The notes under the pieces are model-generated. The model was not told the origin of the DNA. It made no database searches and saw only the letters and a list, made by a program, of their open reading frames with translations. 64,000 nucleotides of DNA. Source: Paenibacillus sp. FSL R5-0517 (GTDB lineage: Bacteria; Bacillota; Bacilli; Paenibacillales; Paenibacillaceae). Made by a program: the position numbers and the translations under genes. Positions 44,189 to 53,362 of this stretch are shown in pieces (within the stretch, counting starts at the first letter, position 1; each line of letters begins with the position of its first letter). The DNA lies in NCBI RefSeq assembly GCF_037974355.1, contig NZ_CP150235.1, positions 5,518,001 to 5,582,000 on the forward strand. Reading direction: 5' to 3'.

Positions 44189-45126
44189 CCTGTCGTCCTC
44201 CCTTGCTGGTCACGAACATCACTCAGGATATCCTGAAGTGATGTGGCAAATGGAATCATCGGCTGCCAGCCAAGCTTGCGCAGCAGTGATAATTCCTCCT
44301 GTTTCCCCGAACCGTCCGGACCAGAAGATGCCCCATCCCAGCGAACAGGGACTTCCGCTTCTGTCATGGACAACAGCAGATCTGCAACTTCACCAAGACT
44401 CCGCTCGGTGCCAGACACCACCGGGTATACTGTACCGCTGGCTCCCTGTATCAGGAGGGTTGCGTACGCTCTGACTGCATCCCGCACATCCAGAAAGTCA
44501 CGGGTATTGTCCCGTCCCGACAGGCGGAACGCCTCCGTTTTGCCCGCCTGCTCACAGGCAACAACATGGCGTGCAAGCAGGGAACAGATGCCTGTGGAAG
44601 GACCCGCCCCAATCAGATTGCCCGGCTCCGCCAGCATGATCTGTTGTCCGAAGAGTGACATCCACGACAAGGACACCATCTCTTCCAGCGCTTTGCTGAG
44701 GCTATATGGATGTGGAGGCTGGGGAATCCGGCCAGGTTCCTGCGTATATTTTAACCTCGATCCTACAATAACGGTTCGTGCTGCCGGACAACTGCGAAGC
44801 GCATCCAGCAAATACAGCACGGCCATCACATTGGTCTCCAGGACCAGTAACGGATCAGACCATGAATCAGGCACTGAATTTTTGCCAGCGAGATGCAGCA
44901 CATAGTCGGGCTGCACCTTGCCGATCAGATGACGCACTTGCTGTTTATCATTCAGATCACAGACATGGACTTGGGTACCTATTCCAAACGAATGTACATC
45001 CGGTCTCCGGACTACCGCCGCAACCACTGCACCAACTTCTCGAAAATAAGATACAGCATGTCGCCCGGTAAAACCGGAAGCGCCTGTAATTAGTACTGTC
45101 TTGCCCGTCAGCTCTGCTCCATCCAT
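44185..45126 (-). CDS. NAD-dependent epimerase/dehydratase (extended SDR)
   Basis: A 313-residue extended short-chain dehydrogenase. The Rossmann motif is TGASGFTGRH (~14-23). The catalytic Tyr-Lys lies in YSLSK, preceded by VGSRLKY. It resembles GDP-mannose 4,6-dehydratase/4-reductase (RMD) proteins and would make or reduce a nucleotide deoxysugar. AAGGAG precedes the ATG; it overlaps the upstream reductase gene by 19 nt. Confidence 0.82.
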   Translation of the reverse strand: MDGAELTGKTVLITGASGFTGRHAVSYFREVGAVVAAVVRRPDVHSFGIGTQVHVCDLNDKQQVRHLIGKVQPDYVLHLAGKNSVPDSWSDPLLVLETNVMAVLYLLDALRSCPAARTVIVGSRLKYTQEPGRIPQPPHPYSLSKALEEMVSLSWMSLFGQQIMLAEPGNLIGAGPSTGICSLLARHVVACEQAGKTEAFRLSGRDNTRDFLDVRDAVRAYATLLIQGASGTVYPVVSGTERSLGEVADLLLSMTEAEVPVRWDGASSGPDGSGKQEELSLLRKLGWQPMIPFATSLQDILSDVRDQQGRTTG

Positions 45127-45935
45127 AATGCCAACTCCTTCAGCATTGTAGAATAATCCGGCAGGTCTGTCTTCACATCCTCGCGAGTGGACACCAGCGT
45201 ACGGTCCTGTACTACACTGTCATCACGCACAATCGTCACATCCTGCTTGTTCCAGGTCTGCTTGAACAACACAAGCAGATCATGCTTGCTGACAGGTGTT
45301 GGATGAGCTAGATGGATCAGACCACTAATGGATGAGGCCAGGTAATGGTCAACCCATTTGGCCAGTTCAAGTGTGGTCACACCATTCCAGAATACGCGGG
45401 TATACCCGCCGACTTCACCTGTGCTGGACATAAACCATTGCATCAGACCAATGCCGCCCTGCCGAATTTCGGGTCCAATGATGGACGTACGAATCGTCAG
45501 ATGACCTTCATCCTGGACTTCACCAAGTGCTTTGGTAATGGCATAAGCTGAAGTCCCATCCGTAACATCATCTTCCCGGTATGCTCCCCGATCTCCGCTG
45601 AACACACAGTCTGTGCTGATATGAATCAGACGTGCACCAATCGTATCCGCAACCCGCCGCAGACGATGCGGCAGAAACCCATTGATATGATAGGCCGTAA
45701 TTTTGTCCTCATCTGCAAAGCTGTTCAACACACCTACTGCATTAATAATCACATCCGGGTGCACCGCTTCTACCAATCGATCAACCATGAAGCTGTCGTT
45801 CACATCCAGGAGCAGACCATTGGGGTCCGTTACATCACGAGTTGTGTAGAAGACGCTGTGTACACCTTGACGGCGGAAATAGTCGACAAGAATATGGCCG
45901 GCCATTCCGTTTCCACCAAGTATCAGCAGTTTCAT
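45108..45935 (-). CDS. RmlD-like nucleotide-sugar reductase (SDR)
   Basis: A 275-residue reductase: GGNGMAGHILVDYFRRQG (Rossmann), INAVGVLN, IHISTDCVFSGDRGAYREDD and the catalytic YAITKALGE (YxxxK). It belongs with RmlD/WbvR-like enzymes that reduce a 4-keto deoxysugar. Together with the 4,6-dehydratase and 2-epimerase next to it, it fits a UDP-L-QuiNAc/FucNAc-type pathway. It overlaps the dehydratase stop by 4 nt. Confidence 0.82.
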   Translation of the reverse strand: MKLLILGGNGMAGHILVDYFRRQGVHSVFYTTRDVTDPNGLLLDVNDSFMVDRLVEAVHPDVIINAVGVLNSFADEDKITAYHINGFLPHRLRRVADTIGARLIHISTDCVFSGDRGAYREDDVTDGTSAYAITKALGEVQDEGHLTIRTSIIGPEIRQGGIGLMQWFMSSTGEVGGYTRVFWNGVTTLELAKWVDHYLASSISGLIHLAHPTPVSKHDLLVLFKQTWNKQDVTIVRDDSVVQDRTLVSTREDVKTDLPDYSTMLKELALWMEQS

Positions 45936-46918
45936 GACAAGAATCCTCCGCGCTTGAGAATTTCACGAATCTCCTCTTTGGTCATCAGTTGGTGTTCAGA
46001 ACTGAAGCTGTTAAAGGAGACCGGTGGACAATTGGTATAATGTTCACGCAGACCTGGTATGCCCAGGGTGGGAAGAATTACCAGATACTGCTCATCGTAG
46101 ACAACGGTGGTCATGCTCTCGAATTCACTCATCAATATTTCATGAATTTTCTCACCTGGACGAATGCCCTGTTCCACAATGGCCACATTCTCCACACCGG
46201 AATCCTCAATTAACACTTCCGCGAGATCCACGATTTTGCAGGTTGGCATCGTCATGACAAAGATCTCTCCGCCGACACTTTCCACCGAGGCTTTGAACAA
46301 CAGGGTAATTGCATCCTTTAGCGTGAGAAAGAACCGAGTCATGCTCATATCCGTGATGGAGACCTGGCCTTTCTGACGAATCTGATTCTTGAACAGATGT
46401 ACCACACTGCCGTTCGTTCCCAGAACATTTCCGCCCCGTACCGTAACAAACTTGGTGTCACTGTGTAACAAATTGGCATATACAATTAATTTCTCGCCGA
46501 TTGCTTTGGTCATGCCGTAGAAGTTGGACGGATTGGCAGCTTTGTCAGTCGAGATATAGATTACTTTTTCCACCTTATTTTCAATGGCAGCCTCAATCAC
46601 GTTTTGTGTACCAATCACATTGGTTTTGAGCGCTTCATACGGTTGGTCTTCACACACTGGAACATGCTTGAGTGCCGCCAGATGAAATACATAGTCCACA
46701 TGCTGGCAAGCCGCCGTCAAGGCATCCTTGTCACGAATATCTCCAATCCGGAAATGAAGACGTGGGTCCTCAAATTCACGACTCATAGCCACTTGGCTGG
46801 ACTCGTTCCGGGAATATACAATAATTTCTTTGGGCTGCTGGGGCAGCAGTTGAGCCACAAGTTCATAACCCCATGATCCCGTACCGCCAGTCACGAGTAT
46901 ACGCTTATTTTCAAACAT
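45932..46918 (-). CDS. UDP-GlcNAc 4,6-dehydratase, CapE/WbjB-like
   Basis: A 328-residue SDR of the CapD/CapE group. It has TGGTGSWGYELVAQLL, FHLAALKHVPVCEDQPYEALKTNV and YISTDKAANPSNFYGMTKAIGEK (catalytic Tyr/Met-rich YGMTK). It converts UDP-GlcNAc to a 4-keto-6-deoxy (5-epimerised) sugar, the first step of UDP-L-FucNAc/QuiNAc synthesis. The ATG at 46918 follows GGAGGG and overlaps the epimerase end. Confidence 0.87.
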   Translation of the reverse strand: MFENKRILVTGGTGSWGYELVAQLLPQQPKEIIVYSRNESSQVAMSREFEDPRLHFRIGDIRDKDALTAACQHVDYVFHLAALKHVPVCEDQPYEALKTNVIGTQNVIEAAIENKVEKVIYISTDKAANPSNFYGMTKAIGEKLIVYANLLHSDTKFVTVRGGNVLGTNGSVVHLFKNQIRQKGQVSITDMSMTRFFLTLKDAITLLFKASVESVGGEIFVMTMPTCKIVDLAEVLIEDSGVENVAIVEQGIRPGEKIHEILMSEFESMTTVVYDEQYLVILPTLGIPGLREHYTNCPPVSFNSFSSEHQLMTKEEIREILKRGGFLS

Positions 46919-48002
46919 GCATTTTCCCTCCAAGCAGAAATTTAACTACTTTACCGGATACATCTGTTGCTTTGTAACCTTGCGGGCAATCCCAATCAGT
47001 GGACATCTGCGTCATGACTTTCACGCAATCAGCGATGCGTGCCGCATCCAGACCGGAGACCACATTGCTGCCGCAATCCACCGTTTCCGGACGCTCGGTA
47101 GTTCGGCGCATGGTTACGGTCGGCACGCCCATAATGCAGCACTCTTCCTGCACCGTACCACTGTCCGTGAGCGCACAACGTGCATGACGTTCGAGCATCA
47201 CAAAATCGAAGAATCCAAACGGCTCGTGAAACTCTACCAGCGGGTTCATCTCCAGTTGCAGATGCTCCGCAATCCGAATTGCTGTACGCGGATGAATGCT
47301 GCAGATTACACGCAGCCCGTGTTCCTCTGCGACCTGATTAAGTCCTTTCATAATCTCCAGCAGATGAGGGGCATGATCCACATTCTCGGCTCGATGGGCA
47401 GTAACCAAAAAATATTGCCCGGACTTCAGCTTCAGCTTTTTGAGGATTTTGCTGGAGTTCACCTGTGCGTCATAGTGCTGCATCACTTCATAGATGGGAT
47501 TGCCCGTGAGCACAATGCGCCTGCTTGGTACACCTTCGCTGACCAAATGTTTCTTGCTCTGTTCCGTGTAAGGCATATTAATGGTGGAGATGGCATCAAT
47601 AACCTTGCGATTCTTCTCCTCAGGCACATCCAGATCAAAGCAACGATTGCCTGCTTCCATATGAATAACAGGAACACCCATGCGCTCAGCCAATACTGCA
47701 CATAATGCACTATTGGTATCCCCGAGCAGCAGCAGTTTATCGGGCTTCTCCTGCAATATCAGATCTTCCATTTGCGTAAACATCGAGGACAGCTGTCGTC
47801 CCAGAGAGGCCGCTTCATCCTGAAGAACGTAATCCGGTGCGCGCAGGCCCATTTCCTTGAAAAAGAGACCACTGAGACTTTCCGTGAAGTTCTGTCCCGT
47901 GTGCACCAGAATATGTTTGGACGCATACTGGTCCAGCTTGGAGATGATCAGGCTGAGCCGTATGATCTCAGGTCTCGTACCCAGCACCGTCATGATCTTC
48001 AT
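46911..48002 (-). CDS. Non-hydrolysing UDP-GlcNAc 2-epimerase-like enzyme (WecB/WbjD type)
   Basis: A 363-residue enzyme. MTVLGTRPEIIRLSLII is the classic start; HTGQN, LLGDTNSAL, HMEAGNRCFDLDVPEEKNR, ITAHRAEN-type VTAHRAENVD and TDSGTVQEECCIMGVP are all present. Together with the dehydratase and reductase it gives the last 2-epimerisation of a UDP-6-deoxy-L-HexNAc. The start MKIMTVLG at 48002 was chosen over a longer frame that overlaps the glycosyltransferase. Confidence 0.9.
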   Translation of the reverse strand: MKIMTVLGTRPEIIRLSLIISKLDQYASKHILVHTGQNFTESLSGLFFKEMGLRAPDYVLQDEAASLGRQLSSMFTQMEDLILQEKPDKLLLLGDTNSALCAVLAERMGVPVIHMEAGNRCFDLDVPEEKNRKVIDAISTINMPYTEQSKKHLVSEGVPSRRIVLTGNPIYEVMQHYDAQVNSSKILKKLKLKSGQYFLVTAHRAENVDHAPHLLEIMKGLNQVAEEHGLRVICSIHPRTAIRIAEHLQLEMNPLVEFHEPFGFFDFVMLERHARCALTDSGTVQEECCIMGVPTVTMRRTTERPETVDCGSNVVSGLDAARIADCVKVMTQMSTDWDCPQGYKATDVSGKVVKFLLGGKMHV

Positions 48003-48016
48003 CGTAATCCCTGCCT

Positions 48017-49642
48017 TCATCTTGTATTGGAACCCTTGCGCCCTGCTCGGCTGCGTCCCGCCTTGGCAGATTTGCGTCTGCGGGTAGCTGATTTGCCCAT
48101 ATGCGGACGCGGTCCCTTCGTTGTACGGGATCTCCCTTTACGTCGGCCAGTTCCGGAAGTACGTTTCAGCCCCTCACGGCCTCGGCGAGAATGAGATGCA
48201 AGTGACTTACGACGGCGTTTCCGCGTTTTGCCCCTCTGTTGAATCAGCTTTGCAGCTGGGCCAGTACTTGAGGCTACAGGGGCATCTTGACCCAATGCGA
48301 TCGGAGGTAATGAGGAATGTGGCAACGCCTGTATGACCGTCAGCGGGAATAACAGTGCCCGAACCGTAACCGGCTCCAGAACCAGTACCGTGCGTAGTCC
48401 TCCCTCCCCATGGGTATACACAGGTCCATTCGGAGGTTGGATATAAGCAAACCATCCGGGAAAACGCAATAACCACTGTGTCACCATCGTATGCAATTTC
48501 GTTCGGTAGGTTTCAACCCCGTAGAGCCTTTCCGCTTCTGCCCGATTGCCCCACCCCGTATTCGAAGCCAGCTCCGAATCATTCAGCAAGGTTGTCGCCA
48601 AGGTGACAAGCGCTTCGGTATCCCCGGGCGGGGCCAAAAATGCACCACTGCCTACGGATTCCATTAATTCCTTCAGTCCACCCTGAGCGAAAGCGATGAC
48701 CGGTTTGGCAAAATAGAGACCCTCCAGTGCGGTCATGCCAAATCCTTCTTTGACCATGCTTGGGATGACCACGATATCCATGGCGCTATACGCCAGAGAT
48801 ACGTTCTCTTCAAACGTAGTGAAGGTAAATCGGCGTGAATACCCGGATTTTTTCACCCGTGATACACACTCGTCGTAATACTTTTTATCCGATGGTGCCC
48901 CAATGATCCAGAAGCGACAGCGCGAATGCGTTTCACAGATCCTCAAGGCCATATCCACAAAAGGTTTCAACCCTTTGGCATCATATATAAAGGAAGAAAT
49001 ATAACCGATACAAGTCTGTGATGCCTTAAGACCAAGTTCCTTGCGCTTGCGTTCACGCAGATGAACCCAGCGGTCCGGTGCGGGCAGAGCCGGTTCCCAT
49101 GTCGGCGAAATGACGGTTAGTTTGTCACTCATGCCAGCTTGATGAAATGGAGCGACCGCTGTCTCGGATATACCGATAATCCAGTCTGCATAGCGACCAA
49201 TCATCTGAATCGCCTCGGCTGTATGTTCATTCGTATGAATGATCTCGGTAATCTTCCAGATAATCGGAATCTGAAGCGACTTCGCCGCTACAGCCGGCAT
49301 CACATTGACACAGGTATTCGTTAACACGAGATCGGGAGCAGTCTCCCGTATGAGGGAGACCACTTCCTGATATGCTGGTGTATGGCGAAGTTGCTCCGCA
49401 TCATTTGCAATGCCCAGGTAAGGTGTGTACACACCGTGAAGCATCGGCAGATTGCATATTTTGACCTGAATGCCGAATCTTCGTGCAAGCCCTGCCAGCT
49501 TCCCATCCTGGGGTACAATGAGCACACACTCAAAGATCGTACCGATCTCTCTCATAAAATGAAGCAGCAGCTTCTCTGCACCTGTAATGCTGCGAGTATT
49601 GCACACATGTGAAAATAACATCATCTTTGGTTTCGTTGCCAT
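48017..49642 (-). CDS. Glycosyltransferase family 4 protein with a very basic C-terminal tail
   Basis: A 541-residue GT-B enzyme (from MATKPKMMLFSHV). Domain motifs: SITGAEKLLLHFMREIG, IGYISSFIYDAKGLKPFVDMAL and PSMVKEGFGMTALEGLYFAKPVIAFAQGG. About 75 residues at the end are almost only Arg, Lys, Ser and Gly (RGKTRKRRRKSLASHSRRG ... AGRSRAGRKGSNTR), which GT4 enzymes normally lack. The start has no clear ribosome binding site; a GTG at 49690 touches AGGAGG with only 1 nt spacing. The tail may hold the enzyme on an acidic surface polymer. Confidence 0.85.
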   Translation of the reverse strand: MATKPKMMLFSHVCNTRSITGAEKLLLHFMREIGTIFECVLIVPQDGKLAGLARRFGIQVKICNLPMLHGVYTPYLGIANDAEQLRHTPAYQEVVSLIRETAPDLVLTNTCVNVMPAVAAKSLQIPIIWKITEIIHTNEHTAEAIQMIGRYADWIIGISETAVAPFHQAGMSDKLTVISPTWEPALPAPDRWVHLRERKRKELGLKASQTCIGYISSFIYDAKGLKPFVDMALRICETHSRCRFWIIGAPSDKKYYDECVSRVKKSGYSRRFTFTTFEENVSLAYSAMDIVVIPSMVKEGFGMTALEGLYFAKPVIAFAQGGLKELMESVGSGAFLAPPGDTEALVTLATTLLNDSELASNTGWGNRAEAERLYGVETYRTKLHTMVTQWLLRFPGWFAYIQPPNGPVYTHGEGGLRTVLVLEPVTVRALLFPLTVIQALPHSSLPPIALGQDAPVASSTGPAAKLIQQRGKTRKRRRKSLASHSRRGREGLKRTSGTGRRKGRSRTTKGPRPHMGKSATRRRKSAKAGRSRAGRKGSNTR

Positions 49643-49708
49643 GGCCGCACGGACCCTGTATGCGGATATCCGATACAGGGTACTGTGCACACCTCCTCCC
49701 GGCCAGGA

Positions 49709-50848
49709 TTAAGGAAATATGATGGTTAACATTTCATTAATTCTTTTGCCATACGTGTGGTCTTTCAGGGTACGCTCGAGTCCACGAAGGGCAATCTCAC
49801 GGCGTTCCTTTTCATGAGTAAGATAATATTCCACCTTTTCGAGTAACTCCTGCGGCGAGGAATACGTCTCAATCTCCACACCCGGTTTGTAGAAACGCGT
49901 AATGTCATCCCTTGCGTCGGTCAACTGTAGTGTTGTGGAAGCGGCAATTTCAAACGTTCTTGGGTTCGGTGAGGCTGGCGGGATTTTGAGGTGATTATTA
50001 TTGACGGAATCATCTTCGTGGGATCGATGCAGGTTAATGACAATTTTGGTGCCATTGTACACATCATTGGTCTCCTGTGGACTCATCCAGCGGCCAAGTT
50101 CAATCTTCTCGCCATAGGCAGTGTAGTCAGGCAGACGGTCCCACCAGATTCCGTTAAATACTGTATTGTGTGACATCAACTGAGGCATGATTGGATTAAA
50201 GAAGTATACCCGGTTCCAATAAGCCGAGCCGATAAAGCTGACATCCCGTTTTAACGGGGAAGGGGTTGTAATCGGAAAATAATGATTGGTGAACGCGGCA
50301 AAAGGGAGATAATGGACTGACGCGCAGCCGTTTTGTCGATATAGATCGATACAGTTCAGTTCCAACGTGAAGATATGATCAAAATGTTTGACGATATCAA
50401 GCGTCATGTCTGTATAGTACGGATCATCAGTCAGCCAGATAGCCGTCTGAATGCCGGCTTGGCGGATCGCATCGATATGCTCGATGGGTATATCCATTCC
50501 ATCCAACACAAGCACCAGATCAGGACGCGTCTGCAGCGCAATCTCAGAAACCGGTTGACGCGGATCCGTGAGGGTTACCTGAGCTACCATTCCCTGTAGC
50601 GTGGCCATGATGGCCTCATCCAACGGGGAGTATGGGAAACCTTTACCCGAAGATACATACAGCACGTGAACTTGTCGGAAAGGCAACGGTTCCTGTGCAC
50701 AATTTACAATATAGTTGGCGCGACCGCGCAGATATCCTTCTTCTTTACCTGCGTCATATCCGGCATGTTGCCCATTTTTGCGCGCTTGATCAGCCAGGCT
50801 CAGTACCGGTGCATGAACCTTTTTGGTTTTACGGTGTTTGAGAGACAT
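49709..50848 (-). CDS. CgeB-family protein (copy 1)
   Basis: A 379-residue protein of the CgeB group, glycosyltransferase-like proteins involved in outer spore-surface modification in Bacillus. Features: PDLVLVLDGMDIP, IWLTDDPYYTDMTLDIVKHFDHIFTLE, DVSFIGSAYWNRVYFF, GTKIVINLHRSHED and PRTFEIAASTTLQLTDARDD. The N-terminus carries a basic stretch (MSLKHRKTKKVH) and a GYDAGKEEGYLRG repeat shared with the small basic protein at 52359. AAGGAG precedes the ATG. Confidence 0.85.
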   Translation of the reverse strand: MSLKHRKTKKVHAPVLSLADQARKNGQHAGYDAGKEEGYLRGRANYIVNCAQEPLPFRQVHVLYVSSGKGFPYSPLDEAIMATLQGMVAQVTLTDPRQPVSEIALQTRPDLVLVLDGMDIPIEHIDAIRQAGIQTAIWLTDDPYYTDMTLDIVKHFDHIFTLELNCIDLYRQNGCASVHYLPFAAFTNHYFPITTPSPLKRDVSFIGSAYWNRVYFFNPIMPQLMSHNTVFNGIWWDRLPDYTAYGEKIELGRWMSPQETNDVYNGTKIVINLHRSHEDDSVNNNHLKIPPASPNPRTFEIAASTTLQLTDARDDITRFYKPGVEIETYSSPQELLEKVEYYLTHEKERREIALRGLERTLKDHTYGKRINEMLTIIFP

Positions 50849-50908
50849 ACCGCCACTCCTTTATTTTTTGGGATAGGTTACTCGTTGTGCTGTTACTTCA
50901 GACGGGGG

Positions 50909-52003
50909 TTACAGATGTTCCAGCAACTGACCGATACGGCGAGTGAACGTGTGCTGGTTCATCGTGGTGAGAAGTCCCCGCCATGCCATCGCCTGTCGTT
51001 CTTCTTCATGCTTCAGATAATAGTGGATCTTGCGCTGAAGTTCTGCTGCGTTGGTGAAGGTCTCGATGTCATATCCCGGCTTATAATAACGGGGCAAATC
51101 CGCACGTGCATCCGTAATCTGCATGGTGCCGCAGGCACTAATCTCATACGTGCGCGGGTTAATGGAATGACCTTCAAGATGATGTGTGTTGCGATTGTCT
51201 TCCCCATTCTCGCAAGTCCGGTGAATATTAATGACAATCTTAGCGCCATTGTAATAATCGACTGTCTCTCCCGGAGCAATCCATCCTTCGTGGATGAAGC
51301 GGCCTAGTACATCAAAACGTGCCAGCCGGTTCCACTGACTACCTGCAATGAATACCTTTTTGTCCGCAAGAAATGGAGCCAGCTCATCAAACAAGGCAAT
51401 CCGGTTCCAAAATCCGGTACCGATAAAACAAATATCATGCTGATGCTGCGGTGCCGCGCGACGCGGTTGAAACATCCCCGGATTCACTGCGAGTGGCATA
51501 TAGATAACCCGGTTCGCTCCATGTCCTTGATAGAATGGTACAGCGGCCTCTTCATGTGTGAACACGACATCATAGTGTTGACACAGGGACACAGTATCCT
51601 CGGTAAAATACGGATCATCCACAAACCACACAGCTGTTCGAATACCGAGTGCACGTATGCCCTTCACCTGCTCCAGATGATCCGGGGGAAACACATGCAG
51701 ACCATTCATAACGAGCACAACATCTGGCCGATGCTGACTGGCTTCCTGCAACATCGTTGCTGGCGATCCAACAACGCATTCACGTACAGACTGTTGCAGG
51801 GCCAGGGTGACACCTTCATCGATGGCATCGAACCCTTGCGGAATATACAGCACCTTCATGTCCCGCAGGGTCGGTTCAAACATCTGCACCCGCTCCATCA
51901 TGGCTTGACAGCCGCCAAATCTGCGGCCTTCTGCATATCCGCCGCGGTAAGCTGTCTCCGCTTCAGTTAGCGGACGGTGTCTTCGTTTTGCCACATTCTT
52001 CAC
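50909..52003 (-). CDS. CgeB-family protein (copy 2)
   Basis: A 364-residue paralogue of the next gene, with the same order of motifs (DVVLVMNGLHVF, VWFVDDPYFTEDTVSLCQHYDVVFTHE, DICFIGTGFWNRIALF, GAKIVINIHRTCEN, INPRTYEISACGTMQITDARAD). It starts at GTG after AAGGAAG. The N-terminus is basic (KRRHRPL), with AYRGGYAEGRRFGG. Together the pair suggests two related transfer steps on the surface glycan. Confidence 0.85.
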   Translation of the reverse strand: MKNVAKRRHRPLTEAETAYRGGYAEGRRFGGCQAMMERVQMFEPTLRDMKVLYIPQGFDAIDEGVTLALQQSVRECVVGSPATMLQEASQHRPDVVLVMNGLHVFPPDHLEQVKGIRALGIRTAVWFVDDPYFTEDTVSLCQHYDVVFTHEEAAVPFYQGHGANRVIYMPLAVNPGMFQPRRAAPQHQHDICFIGTGFWNRIALFDELAPFLADKKVFIAGSQWNRLARFDVLGRFIHEGWIAPGETVDYYNGAKIVINIHRTCENGEDNRNTHHLEGHSINPRTYEISACGTMQITDARADLPRYYKPGYDIETFTNAAELQRKIHYYLKHEEERQAMAWRGLLTTMNQHTFTRRIGQLLEHL

Positions 52004-52358
52004 CCTGTCTTCCTTCAGGAGATCTCACTTCCAGACTCTCCCCGAGATTGGTCTTCCCTCTAAAGGATATGCCTCGGGGTCAGATGCATCATGGACGGGT
52101 GTCCTGCAAGGCGCAAAATTGGCGCTTGCCCTCCACATCCGCCTGTACGGGCATGTCCGCTTTTGCGGCGATGCAAATAACCCGGGGGGATCTGTCCCCC
52201 CGGGCTATCATCATTTGTTTGGCATCACCAGCATCGAATATGGAATACAGCCGAAATAAGCCGATGCTTACGAAGGTTGCTTCGGAAACAGTGCAGTTGC
52301 TCACGTAGTCTTCCCTACGCTCCGCTGCTCCATTTCTAGCTTCATTCCATCTTCTCAG
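52004..52358. other. Spacer with a strong GC hairpin inside the glycan cluster
   Basis: No supported gene. A near-perfect hairpin CCCGGGGGG (52181-52189) / CCCCCCGGG (52196-52204) has only a weak T-run, so it may attenuate or process the transcript between the small-protein genes and the cgeB-like genes. The upstream part (52250-52330) has smaller dyads such as GAAGCAACCTTC. Confidence 0.55.
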
Positions 52359-52700
52359 TTACTGTGCTTTGTACGCCAGCTGATGTCCGTCCTCGAATCC
52401 CTTGGCGAAACCCGCGTTGAATCCCTCGTTGTACGCCTCGTTGTATCCCTGGCTGTACGCACCGTCCGGATTCGGATCGGTAGGGGTAGCCGGGACGATG
52501 GGTTGTACAGGCTTCGGACTCCGGTACCGCCGTACCGTCCGTTTCTTTTTTTTGAGCCACGCACTGCGTCCTTTAAGTGGGCGTTTGTGAAGAACACGTT
52601 TGGCTCTGAGCGCACGCAGCTTGCGAATTTTGCGCAGACGGGCTCCACGAGTTACCAAAGCTCTTTTGGTTCTCAGTCGTATTTTCTTCTTCTTTAACAT
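52359..52700 (-). CDS. Small highly basic protein with a C-terminal GY..G repeat
   Basis: A 113-residue protein. The start MLKKKKIRLRTKR follows GGAGGAATGATGAC. The first ~65 residues are about half Lys/Arg (RKIRKLRALRAKRVLHKRP). A Pro-rich hinge follows (PKPVQPIVPATPTDP), then GYNEAYNEGFNAGFAKGFED, a repeat of aromatic-x2/3-Gly. A similar repeat stands at the N-terminus of both CgeB proteins downstream. It may be a spore-surface or scaffold protein; no family was recognised. Confidence 0.7.
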   Translation of the reverse strand: MLKKKKIRLRTKRALVTRGARLRKIRKLRALRAKRVLHKRPLKGRSAWLKKKKRTVRRYRSPKPVQPIVPATPTDPNPDGAYSQGYNEAYNEGFNAGFAKGFEDGHQLAYKAQ

Positions 52701-52704
52701 GTCA

Positions 52705-53001
52705 TCATTCCTCCTGTATATCCCGAACGATACGAATTGCACACTCGGGGTCTTTGAGCCACGGCAAGCCTGGCTCCCCATGCTGGATTCGAGCCAGCCT
52801 GATTCCCGTTACCATGCGAGACATCTCTTCCTGATAGCGACTCAGCAGACGAATGTTTTCGGCCAGACTGCGGGCGGATACTTCCGAATGAGCAGTTACA
52901 CTGGCTACACTGTCCAGAATGCGTGCCAGCGCCTGCTGACTGTGTGCAATGGATTCAATGAGGGCCAGTTTAGCTTCCTGCTCACGCCGCATCAGACTCA
53001 T
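52705..53001 (-). CDS. Small helical protein C, 98 aa
   Basis: The ATG overlaps the stop of the preceding gene (ATGA at 52998-53001). The core reads ALIESIAHSQQALARILDSVASV, a motif also seen in the other two small proteins (53363-53650 and, weaker, 52998-53339). It is all-helical with no signal peptide. The C-terminus has GEPGLPWLKDPECAIRIVRD. Function is unknown; probably a structural partner of the cluster's product. Confidence 0.7.
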   Translation of the reverse strand: MSLMRREQEAKLALIESIAHSQQALARILDSVASVTAHSEVSARSLAENIRLLSRYQEEMSRMVTGIRLARIQHGEPGLPWLKDPECAIRIVRDIQEE

Positions 53002-53339
53002 TTTCCCATGTCTCCCAGATCCATGCCGCCAAACATGCCACCATCCATACCGCCGCCATCTTCGCTGTCGTTCTGTACCATCACCGCTTTGAGATTGTTG
53101 CACAGTCCGGTCTCCATCCGGGTTAAACCTTCCAGCAATTCCACCAGCTGATCATGCATTTTGAGTGGCTCGCCGACCTGATCCCCATGCGTCAGAAAAG
53201 TATCCCCATTCAAATGATTCAGCGTCCAGTTCCGTACCTTCTCGGCCTCAATCGCTTTTGCCTCCAGAATCAGGGCAATATTCCACTGCATCTTGGCTGC
53301 TGCGTCCAGCATCAGAATGAGGCTCTGTTCTCTACTCAT
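52998..53339 (-). CDS. Small helical protein B, 113 aa
   Basis: It starts MSREQSLILMLDAAAKMQWN and contains IALILEAKAIEAEKV, matching the helical motif of its neighbours. The C-terminus is a short Gly/Met/Asp tail (GGGMDGGMFGGMDLGDMGK). It is soluble. It lies 23 bp after protein A and overlaps protein C. Confidence 0.7.
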   Translation of the reverse strand: MSREQSLILMLDAAAKMQWNIALILEAKAIEAEKVRNWTLNHLNGDTFLTHGDQVGEPLKMHDQLVELLEGLTRMETGLCNNLKAVMVQNDSEDGGGMDGGMFGGMDLGDMGK

Positions 53340-53362
53340 GTTCCTTCACCCGCCTTCCGGGC

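Noticed and set aside
52089..52304. 71-residue minus-strand frame across the GC hairpin
   Set aside because: It runs through the strong hairpin and small dyads, with no ribosome binding site.
52342..52648. Arg/Thr-rich frames overlapping the small basic protein gene
   Set aside because: Other frames of the same Lys/Arg-rich gene; the frame with GGAGG and MLKKKK fits better.
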